NCBI RefSeq assembly: GCF_012911875.1
Contig: NZ_JAAXKZ010000027.1
Span: 1-52,954 of the forward strand
Reading direction: 5' to 3'
Origin: Pseudonocardia bannensis
GTDB taxonomy: Bacteria; Actinomycetota; Actinomycetes; Mycobacteriales; Pseudonocardiaceae
DNA: 52,954 nt
Shown here: positions 1-8,400 of the stretch, in pieces
Layout: the number at the start of each line of letters is the position of its first letter
Position numbering within the stretch: position 1 is the first letter of the stretch
The notes under the pieces: model-generated
Told to the model about the DNA's origin: nothing
What the model saw: only the letters and a program-made list of their open reading frames with translations
The model's database searches: none
Position numbers and translations under genes: made by a program

Positions 1-418
1 CGGCGGGGCGGGGTTCGACCCGGCCGGCCGAGGCGGGCGGCAGCGGGTCGTCGACCGGGGCCAGCACGCGGTGGCCCGCCGGGTCGTCGACGGGATTGTC
101 CGCGCTGTCGCGGTAGACCAGCTCACCGTCGGAGTCGAGGTCGGCCAGGTAGCCGGCCGCAGCGAGCTGTTCCTCGTCCATGTCCACGAGCGACTCCCAC
201 CGGCTCGGGACGACCTTGTACTCGGGCCACGGCAGGTCACCGTAGGCGTCGTGCAGGTCGGCCAGCAGGCCCGTGAACACCTGCTGCCAGCGCAGCGGCA
301 TCGACTGGGCGAGCGAGCGGGGCACCACGAGGTGATCCTCGGTGGCGCCGGGCGCGGGGCGGTCGAGGTAGTCCCGCAGCGGCGTGGTCGACGCCGGGGC
401 GGGGGGATCGATTGGCAT
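1..418 (-). CDS. Hypothetical protein, last visible gene of the T4SS-like operon (cut by left edge)
   Basis: An open frame on the minus strand starts at the ATG at 418-416, preceded by GGGAG at a good ribosome-binding distance, and stays open to the window edge (139 codons visible). The protein starts MPIDPPAPAST, has no signal peptide or membrane segment in the visible part, and carries acidic stretches (DMDEEQ, DLDSDGE). It lies 49 bp downstream of the NlpC/P60 gene on the same strand, so it is probably co-transcribed with the secretion genes. I recognise no domain. Its role in the conjugation-like apparatus is inferred from position only. Confidence 0.6.
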   Translation of the reverse strand, partial: MPIDPPAPASTTPLRDYLDRPAPGATEDHLVVPRSLAQSMPLRWQQVFTGLLADLHDAYGDLPWPEYKVVPSRWESLVDMDEEQLAAAGYLADLDSDGELVYRDSADNPVDDPAGHRVLAPVDDPLPPASAGRVEPRPA

Positions 419-467
419 CAGGCGTACTCCCGGTCGTGCTGTGCTCGTGCTCTGCTGCCGATCGGCC

Positions 468-1481
468 TCACACGGTGTTCGGTGCGGTTCCCGGCCGGGT
501 GGCCAGCGGCACGAGCTCCTTATAGTTCCACGGCACCGGTTGCACCCGAACGGACTCTCCGCTGTAGGGCGCCTCCACCATCTGACCGTCGCCCATGTAC
601 AGCGTGACGTGGTGGATGGTCGACGGGTCGGACGGATCCGTCGCGTAGAACAGCAGGTCGCCGGGCTGGGCCTGGTCGATGGGGACGTGCCCGCCGCTGT
701 TGAACTGATCACGCGACACGCGCGGCAGCTCGATCCCCGCGGCCTGGAACGCTCGCAGCATCAGTCCCGAGCAGTCGTAGGTGTCCGGGCCGGTGGCGCC
801 CCAGACGTAGGCCTTGCCGACCTCGCCGAGCGCGAACGAGATGGCGGTGCGGGCCGCTCCCTCGGGCAGGGTCGCCGCCGTCGGGCCGCAGTGCTCGGGG
901 ACGGCCGCGACGTCGGCGAGCTGCTGCACCAGCTGTGCGGCCAGCCCCTCCCACTTGGCGTAGGCGTCGGGGAACGCCGAGCGCTGCACGGTCTGCGCGG
1001 CGACCGTCACCGGCAGCTGGTCCCAGCCGGGGACCTGCAGCAGCCGCTCGATGAAGATCGTCGTGCTGTAGACCGGGTCGGTGACCTCGGCGGGCGAGCC
1101 CCAGCCCATCGAGGGCCGCTGCTGGAACAGCCCGAGCGAGTCCCGGTCGCCGTAGTTGATGTTGCGCAGGGTCGACTCCTGCATCGCGGTGGCCAGCGCG
1201 ATCAGCCAGGCCCGGGGCGGGGCGCCCATCTCCCGGGCCACCCCGATGATCGTCGCGGCGTTCTCGCGTTGCTCGTCGCTGAGGTCCCCGATGGTCGTCC
1301 CGGCCCGTCCGCCGAGCCCGACACCGACCGGGGGGCCGACGGTGTCGCACAGCCCCGAGGCCCGCGATCCGCCACCGCCGCCGACGGAGAACGCGATCAG
1401 GCCGATGCCGAGGAACAACCCGAGCGCGGCGGCGATCGCGACGACGGGCACCAGCAGGCGAAAGGGACGCAACGGCCTCAT
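468..1481 (-). CDS. Bifunctional peptidoglycan hydrolase: lysozyme-like domain + NlpC/P60 (VirB1-like)
   Basis: 337 residues. An N-terminal membrane anchor (about residues 9-33) is followed by a lytic-transglycosylase-like region (about 55-190) with the MQEST and LFQQRPS motifs seen in actinobacterial lysozyme-like domains. The C-terminal NlpC/P60 domain (about 210-335) has the catalytic Cys in YDCSGL and the His in TIHHVTLYMG. Proteins of this two-domain type open the wall locally for Gram-positive conjugation machines (VirB1 role) by cutting glycan strands and peptide stems. ATG 1481 has a GGAGG site 8 bases upstream. The gene sits 50 bp after the VirB8-like gene, consistent with one operon. 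An outer-face location is inferred from the anchor. Confidence 0.88.
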   Translation of the reverse strand: MRPLRPFRLLVPVVAIAAALGLFLGIGLIAFSVGGGGGSRASGLCDTVGPPVGVGLGGRAGTTIGDLSDEQRENAATIIGVAREMGAPPRAWLIALATAMQESTLRNINYGDRDSLGLFQQRPSMGWGSPAEVTDPVYSTTIFIERLLQVPGWDQLPVTVAAQTVQRSAFPDAYAKWEGLAAQLVQQLADVAAVPEHCGPTAATLPEGAARTAISFALGEVGKAYVWGATGPDTYDCSGLMLRAFQAAGIELPRVSRDQFNSGGHVPIDQAQPGDLLFYATDPSDPSTIHHVTLYMGDGQMVEAPYSGESVRVQPVPWNYKELVPLATRPGTAPNTV

Positions 1482-1531
1482 CGCCGCTCACCTCCGCAGG
1501 GGTGCCGCCGCCCGGTTCCGCCCATCGCGGG

Positions 1532-2146
1532 TCAGGCCCGGTCGTAGCCGGCGACCCGCCAGCCGTCCTCGGTGTCGACGACGAGCACGATCAGCGTCAG
1601 CGCGTCGGTCGGCACCTCCACCCGGACCGAGCGCGGGGCGACGTTCACCGGACGGGGCGCCCCGGTCACCCGTGCGGCCGGCACGTTGGCCGGGTCGACG
1701 TTCGCGAGCACGCCCAGGTACTCGTCCGTCGTCAGCGGACGCAGCCCGGCCAGCCACTGCTCGGAGGTGATCCCGTCGGGGTGGTCGACCCAGGCGGCCG
1801 ACCAGCCGGCGGCCACCCGCAGCGCGGCGGGCGGCGCCTGGGACAGCGGCAGGGTGCTCGGGACCAGCGGCGTGACCGGCGGCAACGCGGTCGGCAGCGC
1901 GGTCCCGCCCGCGCCGGTGGACGACCGGCCGCTCGGACCCGGGGTGGCCGAGCCGCCGGTCGCGGTGGATCGGGACATCGGGCCATCGTCGGACGTGCCC
2001 CGCAGCGCGCCCGCCGCCACGCCGGCCCCCACCGCGAGGGCCACGACGACCACGCCCGTGATCGCCAGCCGTACCGGGGAGCGCAGCGGCCACTGCCACA
2101 GCGAGCGGTAGGCGTCGACCCGGCCGCGCGGGGACCTAATCGGCAC
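1532..2146 (-). CDS. Single-pass membrane protein, VirB8/TcpC-like (NTF2-fold) candidate
   Basis: The frame is open further upstream, but the GTG at 2146-2144 is the probable start because it overlaps the end of the preceding gene (stop TAG 2138-2136). This gives 204 residues. There is one membrane segment (LAITGVVVVALAVGAGVAAG, about residues 24-45), a Ser/Thr/Gly/Pro-rich linker, and a compact C-terminal domain of about 110 residues starting near LRVAAGWSAAW. A membrane anchor plus an NTF2-like outer domain is the layout of VirB8/TcpC assembly proteins in Gram-positive type IV secretion. The assignment rests on layout and neighbours, not on a diagnostic motif. Confidence 0.65.
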   Translation of the reverse strand: MPIRSPRGRVDAYRSLWQWPLRSPVRLAITGVVVVALAVGAGVAAGALRGTSDDGPMSRSTATGGSATPGPSGRSSTGAGGTALPTALPPVTPLVPSTLPLSQAPPAALRVAAGWSAAWVDHPDGITSEQWLAGLRPLTTDEYLGVLANVDPANVPAARVTGAPRPVNVAPRSVRVEVPTDALTLIVLVVDTEDGWRVAGYDRA

Positions 2147-4082
2147 TGCCCCATCCGTTCCCGGCGACAGAGCCGTTCCGTGAGGCCGAGCCGTACGCCG
2201 GCTGGGCGGTGCGCGGCCGGTAGATGCGGTACACCGGGACGCCGTCGACCAGCTCCGGTTGCACCGGGCGTTCGCCGCCGGGTCGCAGCGGGACGGCATC
2301 GGGCCGCCGGTAGATCACCCGCTCGTCCACCTCGCCGGGATCCGCCCAGCGCGGTTCCCCCGCACCGGCACCGACCCCACCCGCGCCCGCGGGCAGCGCG
2401 GGCCGCCGGGCCGCCGGGATGAGCGCCGCGGACGGTTGCGCCTCGACCTCGGTCCGGCGCCGGGGCACCCGGGCTCCGGCCGGGCCGGGGCCGGCACCGG
2501 GCGCGGCCTCCGGCCGGGACCCGTCGGGGTCCCCGCCCCCGACGCCGCCGGTGCGCCGCTCGTCCCACCAGCGGGCCTGGCGGTCCTCCGCCGGGCCCCC
2601 GCGGACCCGTTGCCACACCCGCGACATCGGCCCGGTCCCGGCCCCGGGCACGATGCCGCCGAACTGCTCGCGGGTCATCGAGACCATCGACACCAGCCGC
2701 CGGAACGGCCGCGCGACGGCCCACATCACGACGGTCACCACACCGGTGACGAGCAGCGCGAGCCACAGGTCGATGTTCGCCTCGGGGCGGAACAGCGACA
2801 CGACGAGCAGCGCGTGCAACCCGGCGAGCGCACCCACCACGAGGGTGTTCACGATCGCCGCGCCGGCCACCCGGAGCAGGGCGGGCAGGACCTCGGGCTT
2901 GAGCACGGCGAGCACGGCGAGCGCCGGCGCGGTCATCACGATGAGCCGCAGCAGCATCATGGCGACGAGCACCAGGACCTTGGACAGCAGCTGGAACAGC
3001 GCGATGCAGACGGCCTGCACGACCGACAGCACGCCGACTCCCACCCGGCTGCCGGACTCGCCCTGGAAGTAGGAGTACCGGTCGCCCATCCGGTCGGCCA
3101 GTGCCGCGAAGTCGGCCTTCTTCTGCTCGGCCAGCTCCGGGGTGTCGCGGCCCTCGGCGACCTCCTGCTTGGTGAAGGTCTGGGCGCGCAGCAGGTCGCG
3201 ACCCAGCTCCTGGGCCTGCGGGACCTCCGGGGAGCCGAACTCCCCGCGCTGCCAGTTCGCGTAGACGACCTGGTCGACCAGCACCGTGGGGAGAGTGTCG
3301 CGGTCGCCGAGCCCGACCTGGGCGAGGAATCCCTCCTGCATCTGTGTGATGCCGTCGAGCAGCAGGCCGTCCGCGGCCTTCGCCCAGTCGATGGGGGCCA
3401 GGTAGGCGGCCGAGCCCAGCATGAGCGCGAGCGCGGCGAACCCGGTCCGCTGCGCCTGCTGGGCCAGGTCCCCGCGCACCGCGAGCACGAGCAGGACGAT
3501 CGCGAGGACGAGCAGCGCGGGGCCGATCCACGTGGTGAACACGGCGTCGTACATGGCCTTGGTGGCGTCGGAGATCAGGTCGTCGAGCGGGGCGAGCAGT
3601 TCGCCGCCGTCGGCGATCAGGTAGTGCGACCAGTTGACCCCGGCCACCGCGAACTTGGCCACGTTGAAGGTCTGGTTGCCCAGCCAGGTGTCGGTCGTCG
3701 TCGCGGGGTTGAGCACGGCGCTGCCGGCGCAGCCGAGGTCGTAGTTGTGCCAGACGAGCCCGGCGTAGCCGACCTCGTTGTAGACGCTCCCCGGCTCCCC
3801 GGCGCTCAGCGTCGGCGGGTCGAGCGATCCGACCAGACCCGTGCCGGGGCGGTCCGGCTCGGGCGGCTCCTTGCAGTTGAACGGCTGCGCCAGAGCCGGC
3901 TGGCCGAGCAGCACCGACCCGCCGACGAGCGCCGCCACGATCAGGAACGCGCGGCCGCGGGACCGGCGGGGCGCCGCAGCGGCGCTCGCGCGTCGGCGCC
4001 GGCGCACGGCGGTCACCAGCGCGACACCGAGCACGAGCAGCACGGCCCACGCCCCCGAGGATGTCGGGAGGTCGCCCGCCAT
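2136..4082 (-). CDS. Polytopic membrane protein, VirB6/TrbL-like channel component
   Basis: 648 residues from the ATG at 4082-4080, which overlaps the stop of the VirB4-like gene as TGATG, so the two are probably translationally coupled. An N-terminal hydrophobic segment is followed by a basic stretch and a second hydrophobic segment ending LLGQPALAQP, which looks like a signal or anchor. An extracellular-looking region (about 75-160) follows, and then at least five further membrane helices between about 180 and 490. The last 150 residues are hydrophilic and rich in Pro, Arg and Gly. This layout, directly after VirB4, fits the VirB6/TrbL inner-membrane channel family. No enzymatic motif is seen. 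The family call is by topology and synteny. Confidence 0.72.
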   Translation of the reverse strand: MAGDLPTSSGAWAVLLVLGVALVTAVRRRRRASAAAAPRRSRGRAFLIVAALVGGSVLLGQPALAQPFNCKEPPEPDRPGTGLVGSLDPPTLSAGEPGSVYNEVGYAGLVWHNYDLGCAGSAVLNPATTTDTWLGNQTFNVAKFAVAGVNWSHYLIADGGELLAPLDDLISDATKAMYDAVFTTWIGPALLVLAIVLLVLAVRGDLAQQAQRTGFAALALMLGSAAYLAPIDWAKAADGLLLDGITQMQEGFLAQVGLGDRDTLPTVLVDQVVYANWQRGEFGSPEVPQAQELGRDLLRAQTFTKQEVAEGRDTPELAEQKKADFAALADRMGDRYSYFQGESGSRVGVGVLSVVQAVCIALFQLLSKVLVLVAMMLLRLIVMTAPALAVLAVLKPEVLPALLRVAGAAIVNTLVVGALAGLHALLVVSLFRPEANIDLWLALLVTGVVTVVMWAVARPFRRLVSMVSMTREQFGGIVPGAGTGPMSRVWQRVRGGPAEDRQARWWDERRTGGVGGGDPDGSRPEAAPGAGPGPAGARVPRRRTEVEAQPSAALIPAARRPALPAGAGGVGAGAGEPRWADPGEVDERVIYRRPDAVPLRPGGERPVQPELVDGVPVYRIYRPRTAQPAYGSASRNGSVAGNGWGSAD

Positions 4083-7000
4083 CACCGCCCGGCCTCGCCG
4101 GCCGCGCCCACCTCGGAGCCGGCGGGCCGGCTCTGGCCCGTTCCGGGCCCACCGGAACCCGGCCCGGCCGGACCGGACTCGCCGTCCGGGTCCGGTTCCG
4201 GGTCGCCGTCCGCCAGGTCGTCCATCAGGTCGTCGTCGAGATCGCCCAGCAGGTCGAGTTCCTCGTCGTCGAGCAGTTCGGCGTCCATCGGGACGACCGG
4301 GACCGGCTCGGCACGCACCGCACCGCGCCCGGTGAGCACCTCGTCGTCGCGGCGCGGCCCGACCCCGTACGCGCCGGGACGCCGGTTCCCGTTGTGGTGC
4401 CCGTTGCGGCCGTTCACCGGCGCGAGATCCCCGTCGGCGTCGAGGTCGAGCCGGCCGCCCGCGCCCAGGGCGGCGGCAGGCTCGTCCGGTGCGCGTACCT
4501 CCGCGGCACCGGCCGCGACCGGCACACCGCGGGCGGAGACCCGGCTGGCGTCGGGGTTGGTGTCCAGGGCCTCGCGGACGTGCTCGAGATGCGGCGCCTC
4601 GAGGTCGATGCGGATCTTCTCCACGCCGCCGTGCCCGTCGGCGAAGACGAACTGGCGGGGGGTGTCGTCGGGCCGGTCGTCGTGGCGCGGCCGGGGCGAG
4701 AGCGTGCCGAGCATCTGCTCGTAGCCCACGCCCGTGGGGACCCGCAGCAGCCGCAGCGCCTCGGCCTGCGCCTCCTCGTCGTCGGTGCGCCCGACGAACA
4801 CGGCGTTGACCAGCGACGCGAAGCCGGAGACCCGCAGCAGGTCGCCGGCGAGCTGGGACGCGAAGAGCGCCCGCACGTTGAACTTCCGGGAGTCGCGGGC
4901 CAGCCGGTCGATCAGCACCTTGCCCGTGGGGACCTGCGAGAGGAAGTGCGTCTCGTCGAGCGCGACGCCCTTGCGCAGGTTCCGGTCGGCGTCGTAGATG
5001 GTGCGCTGGGTGAGCCAGCTCGCGAGGTTGAGCAACTCCACCGCGAGCGACTCGCCGTCGGTCCACTCCTCGCGCGGGCTGCCGGGCCGCGGCAGCGTCA
5101 TGCCCTGCATCGTGAGCACCGTCAGCCGGTAGTCCCGGTCGGCGTGCCAGGGGTCCTCCCGGGAGGCGTCCGGGAACAGCAGCGCGGCCTGGGGGAGTTC
5201 GCGGCGCTCCTCGAGGAAGTCGGCGACGACGCCCGAGTGCTCCTCGCCGTCGCGGGCGTGCCGGCGCAGCGCGTCGATGACCTGCCCGGGGTGCCGGTCG
5301 GCGGCGCCGCCCACCTCGCGGACCGCGCGCAGCAGCACGATCCGGGTGTGCGGCAGCCGGGACACGTCGTAGGGCAGCAGCCCGGTGAGCACGTCGAGGA
5401 TGAGCCGGCGCCGGGTGGCCGCGGCGAGCGAGCGCTCGCGGCGCCACGCCCGCTCGGGGTCCTCCTCGTCGGCGAAGTGTTCAGGGCGCGGCTCGGCGAC
5501 CACCCGGTACGGGTTGAGGATGCCCGGATCGGCCCGCAGCAGGTTGATGTGCCGGGAGAACGGCGCCAGCTCGGGCAGCCGGGTCAGCTCGGCGAGCGGC
5601 CCCGACGGGTCGAGCACGGTCCACCGGGCGCCGGCGCGGAGCGTCTTGTAGACGATCAGCCCGGTGAGGAACGACTTGCCGGACCCGAGGCCGCCGACCA
5701 CCGCGGTGAGCCCGGACGCGCGCCGGACCTCCTGTGCCAGCCAGGGGTCCCAGGCCACCGGCCGGCGGGTCGCCGTGCAGGTCTCGCCCAGCATGATCCC
5801 GCGCCGGTCGCCGACGCTCGCGGTGGCGGCGGGCACCGCGGCCGCGGCCCAGGTCACCGACCCCCGGCGGCGGTAGGCCGTCGAGGCCAGCGGCTCGCCG
5901 GGGATGAACTCCCGCGCGTAGCGGTACTGCGCCTCCGGGTGCTCGATCTGCACCTTCGGCCGGTAGACGTCGAGCACCTGCTGCGCCCGGGTGATCGCCT
6001 CGGCCTCGTCGCGACCGGCGACGGCGATGCGCCACCAGCCGTAGAGCCGGGTGTTGAGCTGGGTCAGCCCGCTGGTGACCTCGTCCTCGATCTCCAGTAC
6101 CCGGTCGGCCTGGCGGGCCAGCGACATCGGGGGGTCGAGGTCGTGGTCGTGCGTGTAGTGCCGGATCTGGCTGCGCACCTTGCCCATCTGGCGCTGCAGT
6201 TCCCCGGTGACGTCCTCGGGTCGCCGGACGTAGATCCGCGCCGACCACTCGACGGGGAACGGCAGCCGGTCGGAGTGCTGCATCCACGGGTCGTCGACCT
6301 CGGGGATGCGCAACCCCTCCATCAACCCCACGGAGAGCACCGCGACGTTGCGTCGGACGGTCTGCGAACGCAGCCGCCCCACGACCTGGACCGTGGGTGC
6401 GTAGGGCTCCTGGTACATGTCGACGCCGTCGGTGAACGCGGCCAGGTCCTCGGTCTCCCACCGGCCGGTGCCTCCCGGCACGGCGGACAGCGTGCGCGGG
6501 GCGGGCAGCCCCAGCCCGCAGGACCGGTGCATAAGCCAGGCGATGTCCTCGGCGGTGGCCGGGACCGCGTCGAGCCCGCTGCCCGCGACCAGGACGTCGA
6601 GGTGGTTGATCTCCGACTCCAGCGCGGCAAGCTCCGCGCGCACCGCGGCGGGCGCGACCCTGCCGAGGATCGGTGCCGCCATGTCCACCCAGCGGTCGAG
6701 CACGCTGCGCCCGGAGACCTCGATGCCGAGGAAGACCTCCTTGTCCGACATCGACAGGCCCATGAGGTGGCGCTGCTCGCCCTCGAGGAAGCCGTCCCAG
6801 CCCAGCGCCCCGGCCACGTCGGGCATCCGGCCGAGCGCGTTGTGGTCGAAGGACTCGGCCCACATGTGCACCGGGTAGGGCCGGGTGGTGACGCGCAGGT
6901 GCAGCCAGCGGCCCTGCAGCTCGCCGAGCTGGGAGGCGATCTGGCGGATGAGGATCTCGCGCTGGGAGTCGCTGCGGAAGCTCCAGGCCTGCGCGGCGAG

Positions 7001-7180
7001 CCGGTACCACGCCATGACCTGCGTGCCGGTGCGCGTCAGGTGGCCGTCGATCGCGCGCAGCGCGATGTCCGGGACGTAGCGGGGCAGCCCGGATTCGCCC
7101 GCGAGGGCTCGTCCGCGCCGGCGTCGCTCACGGGGCTGCTCGGCGGACGCGGCCTCGGGCCGCTTGTCACGACCGGGCAC
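4082..7180 (-). CDS. VirB4-like type IV secretion ATPase
   Basis: A large P-loop ATPase that would energise pilus/channel assembly and substrate transfer at the inner membrane. Numbered from an alternative GTG at 7204, Walker A (GGLGSGKS) lies at residues 504-511 and Walker B (GVALDETH) at 746-753. Between and after them are typical VirB4 features such as LARDSRKFNVRALFASQ. I prefer the GTG at 7180 (1032 residues), because GGAAGGGG lies 7 bases before it; the overlap with the upstream gene is then 14 bp. The C-terminus (last ~150 residues) is a disordered tail, first Gly/Asn-rich and then very acidic (LLDDEELDLLGDLDDD). This is the strongest evidence that the operon is a T4SS. Confidence 0.9.
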   Translation of the reverse strand: MPGRDKRPEAASAEQPRERRRRGRALAGESGLPRYVPDIALRAIDGHLTRTGTQVMAWYRLAAQAWSFRSDSQREILIRQIASQLGELQGRWLHLRVTTRPYPVHMWAESFDHNALGRMPDVAGALGWDGFLEGEQRHLMGLSMSDKEVFLGIEVSGRSVLDRWVDMAAPILGRVAPAAVRAELAALESEINHLDVLVAGSGLDAVPATAEDIAWLMHRSCGLGLPAPRTLSAVPGGTGRWETEDLAAFTDGVDMYQEPYAPTVQVVGRLRSQTVRRNVAVLSVGLMEGLRIPEVDDPWMQHSDRLPFPVEWSARIYVRRPEDVTGELQRQMGKVRSQIRHYTHDHDLDPPMSLARQADRVLEIEDEVTSGLTQLNTRLYGWWRIAVAGRDEAEAITRAQQVLDVYRPKVQIEHPEAQYRYAREFIPGEPLASTAYRRRGSVTWAAAAVPAATASVGDRRGIMLGETCTATRRPVAWDPWLAQEVRRASGLTAVVGGLGSGKSFLTGLIVYKTLRAGARWTVLDPSGPLAELTRLPELAPFSRHINLLRADPGILNPYRVVAEPRPEHFADEEDPERAWRRERSLAAATRRRLILDVLTGLLPYDVSRLPHTRIVLLRAVREVGGAADRHPGQVIDALRRHARDGEEHSGVVADFLEERRELPQAALLFPDASREDPWHADRDYRLTVLTMQGMTLPRPGSPREEWTDGESLAVELLNLASWLTQRTIYDADRNLRKGVALDETHFLSQVPTGKVLIDRLARDSRKFNVRALFASQLAGDLLRVSGFASLVNAVFVGRTDDEEAQAEALRLLRVPTGVGYEQMLGTLSPRPRHDDRPDDTPRQFVFADGHGGVEKIRIDLEAPHLEHVREALDTNPDASRVSARGVPVAAGAAEVRAPDEPAAALGAGGRLDLDADGDLAPVNGRNGHHNGNRRPGAYGVGPRRDDEVLTGRGAVRAEPVPVVPMDAELLDDEELDLLGDLDDDLMDDLADGDPEPDPDGESGPAGPGSGGPGTGQSRPAGSEVGAAGEAGR

Positions 7181-7604
7181 GCCACGACCCCTTCCGGGCG
7201 CCACCGGTCCAGGGCGCCGGCCGCCCGCCCGGCGCGAGGCCCCGGGCCGCCGCGACGCGCACCTTGACGTGCCCGGACCGGACCGGGCCGCCCGCCACCG
7301 CGGTCCGGCGGCGGGGACCGGTCACCTCGTGCCAGAACAACTCGACGACCTGGCCCATCGGGCGCTCGTAGTCGATGCGCTTGCCGAGGAAGCGGGTGAT
7401 GACGACGGTCGCGATGAGCGCCCAGGCGACGGAGAAGAAGTCGAGTCCGATCCCGAGCCGTCGCTGGACGAACATCACGAAGATCATGACGAACAGGCCG
7501 AGGCCGTAGCTCACGTAGCGGGCTCGCCACGGGAAGGTCGCCCGGGGCGGGCCCAGCCAGACGGCGTCGACCCGGTACACCTCGTCGTCGGTACGGACGA
7601 GCAC
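7167..7604 (-). CDS. PrgI/VirB3-like two-helix membrane protein
   Basis: GTG 7604-7602 follows the stop of the preceding small gene by 4 bases, giving 145 residues. The N-terminal part is a short soluble segment (VLVRTDDEVYRVDAVWLG). Two adjacent membrane helices follow (about 35-75, from YVSYGLGLFVMIFVMF and FFSVAWALIATVVITRF), and then a basic C-terminal region. Small two-helix proteins immediately before virB4 are the usual place of PrgI/VirB3 homologues in Gram-positive conjugation loci. An earlier in-frame start would run into the upstream gene, so I did not use it. Function is inferred from order and topology. Confidence 0.68.
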   Translation of the reverse strand: MLVRTDDEVYRVDAVWLGPPRATFPWRARYVSYGLGLFVMIFVMFVQRRLGIGLDFFSVAWALIATVVITRFLGKRIDYERPMGQVVELFWHEVTGPRRRTAVAGGPVRSGHVKVRVAAARGLAPGGRPAPWTGGARKGSWRARS

Positions 7605-7608
7605 CCGA

Positions 7609-7872
7609 TCACCCGGTGATGAGGCTGGCGAGGAAGGCGCCCACTTCGGGCCCCGTCCCGGACACGGCCACCCCGAGGGCGACCAGGCCGACGAGCAGCC
7701 CGACGCTGCGCCGGGCGACACCGGCGTTGTCCCCACGGCCGCCGATCCAGAGCAGGATGATCGCGATGCCCAGCAGGATCAGGGGCACGATGTTGCTCTG
7801 GATCCAGCCCTGCAAGCCGTTGGTCGTCAGATTTTGCGCATACCAGAGTGACAGAGACTCCGGTGCGGTCAT
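7609..7872 (-). CDS. Small two-helix membrane protein, VirB2/TrbC-like candidate
   Basis: 87 residues (MTAPESLSLWYAQNL...). Helix 1 is near 30-44 (IVPLILLGIAIILLWIG) and helix 2 near 57-72 (VGLLVGLVALGVAVSG), separated by a short polar loop containing ARR. The N-terminus is soluble with no obvious cleavable signal. It is the first confident gene of the operon, 4 bases before the PrgI-like gene. Size, two-helix hairpin and position resemble VirB2/TrbC pilin-type subunits or other small T4SS membrane proteins. The pilin role is only a suggestion. Confidence 0.7.
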   Translation of the reverse strand: MTAPESLSLWYAQNLTTNGLQGWIQSNIVPLILLGIAIILLWIGGRGDNAGVARRSVGLLVGLVALGVAVSGTGPEVGAFLASLITG

Positions 7873-7985
7873 GACGGCTCCTTCTCGCGGGCGCGACCGG
7901 CCCCGAGGCGACGTGACCGGGCCCCCTCGGGCTGGTGGACAGCCGACCCGATCCTCGGCCCCGCGTCCGGCGTCGAGTAGACCAT
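7869..7985 (-). CDS. Possible 38-codon leader ORF
   Basis: A short frame from ATG 7985 (MVYSTPDAGPRIG) ends at a TGA that overlaps the next start as ATGA. That overlap is its only support. There is no clear ribosome-binding site and no recognisable domain, and the sequence is Arg/Pro/Gly-rich like many chance frames in GC-rich DNA. It could equally be the 5' untranslated leader of the T4SS-like operon. Confidence 0.2.
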   Translation of the reverse strand: MVYSTPDAGPRIGSAVHQPEGARSRRLGAGRAREKEPS

Positions 7986-8400
7986 GTTGACCAGGGGGAT
8001 AGTAGTAGAAACGCCCGTTGAGCAGACGCCAGGTGACACAGAGCGCGACGGTCTCATCCGTCTGAGTGACAGGGTTTGCAAGAGGTTCGGCCGACGCTCA
8101 CGGGCGGTTCATGGAACGGAGTACGGGCCCCCTTGTGGCGCTCCACCGTCAGGGCTCAACGCCTCCGGGCCGCGGGCGGTGCGTTCGGGCGAGCGTGATA
8201 CACGCTGCACCACATCGAGGCCACAACCAGGGCGTTGGCGGGCTAGTGTCACTCACCGGTCATCTAGTTACTCGCTGGTAAGTAGGTAGATGATCAACCG
8301 GTACGCGCTGGGTCGTGGTCGGGGTAGGCGGTTTACCCTGCTGCGCAAGTGCATTCGCGTCCCACCACACGCGAAAAGCCTGTAGTTCAGGGAGGAACTC
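7986..8400. promoter_or_regulatory. Divergent intergenic region between T4SS-like operon and etfD
   Basis: About 415 bp without a convincing gene. It must carry the promoters of the minus-strand secretion operon and of the plus-strand etfD. The segment 8256-8300 is less GC-rich than its surroundings (catctagttactcgctggta), as expected of a promoter. Just before etfD the sequence agggagga forms its ribosome-binding site. I could not assign -35/-10 boxes with confidence. Confidence 0.4.

Noticed and set aside
2259..4724. 821-codon plus-strand frame opposite the VirB4/VirB6-like genes
   Set aside because: Low-complexity Arg/Gly/Pro/His composition and no motifs; it is a shadow of real genes in GC-rich DNA. 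The same holds for 4061-7267 and 8349-9974.
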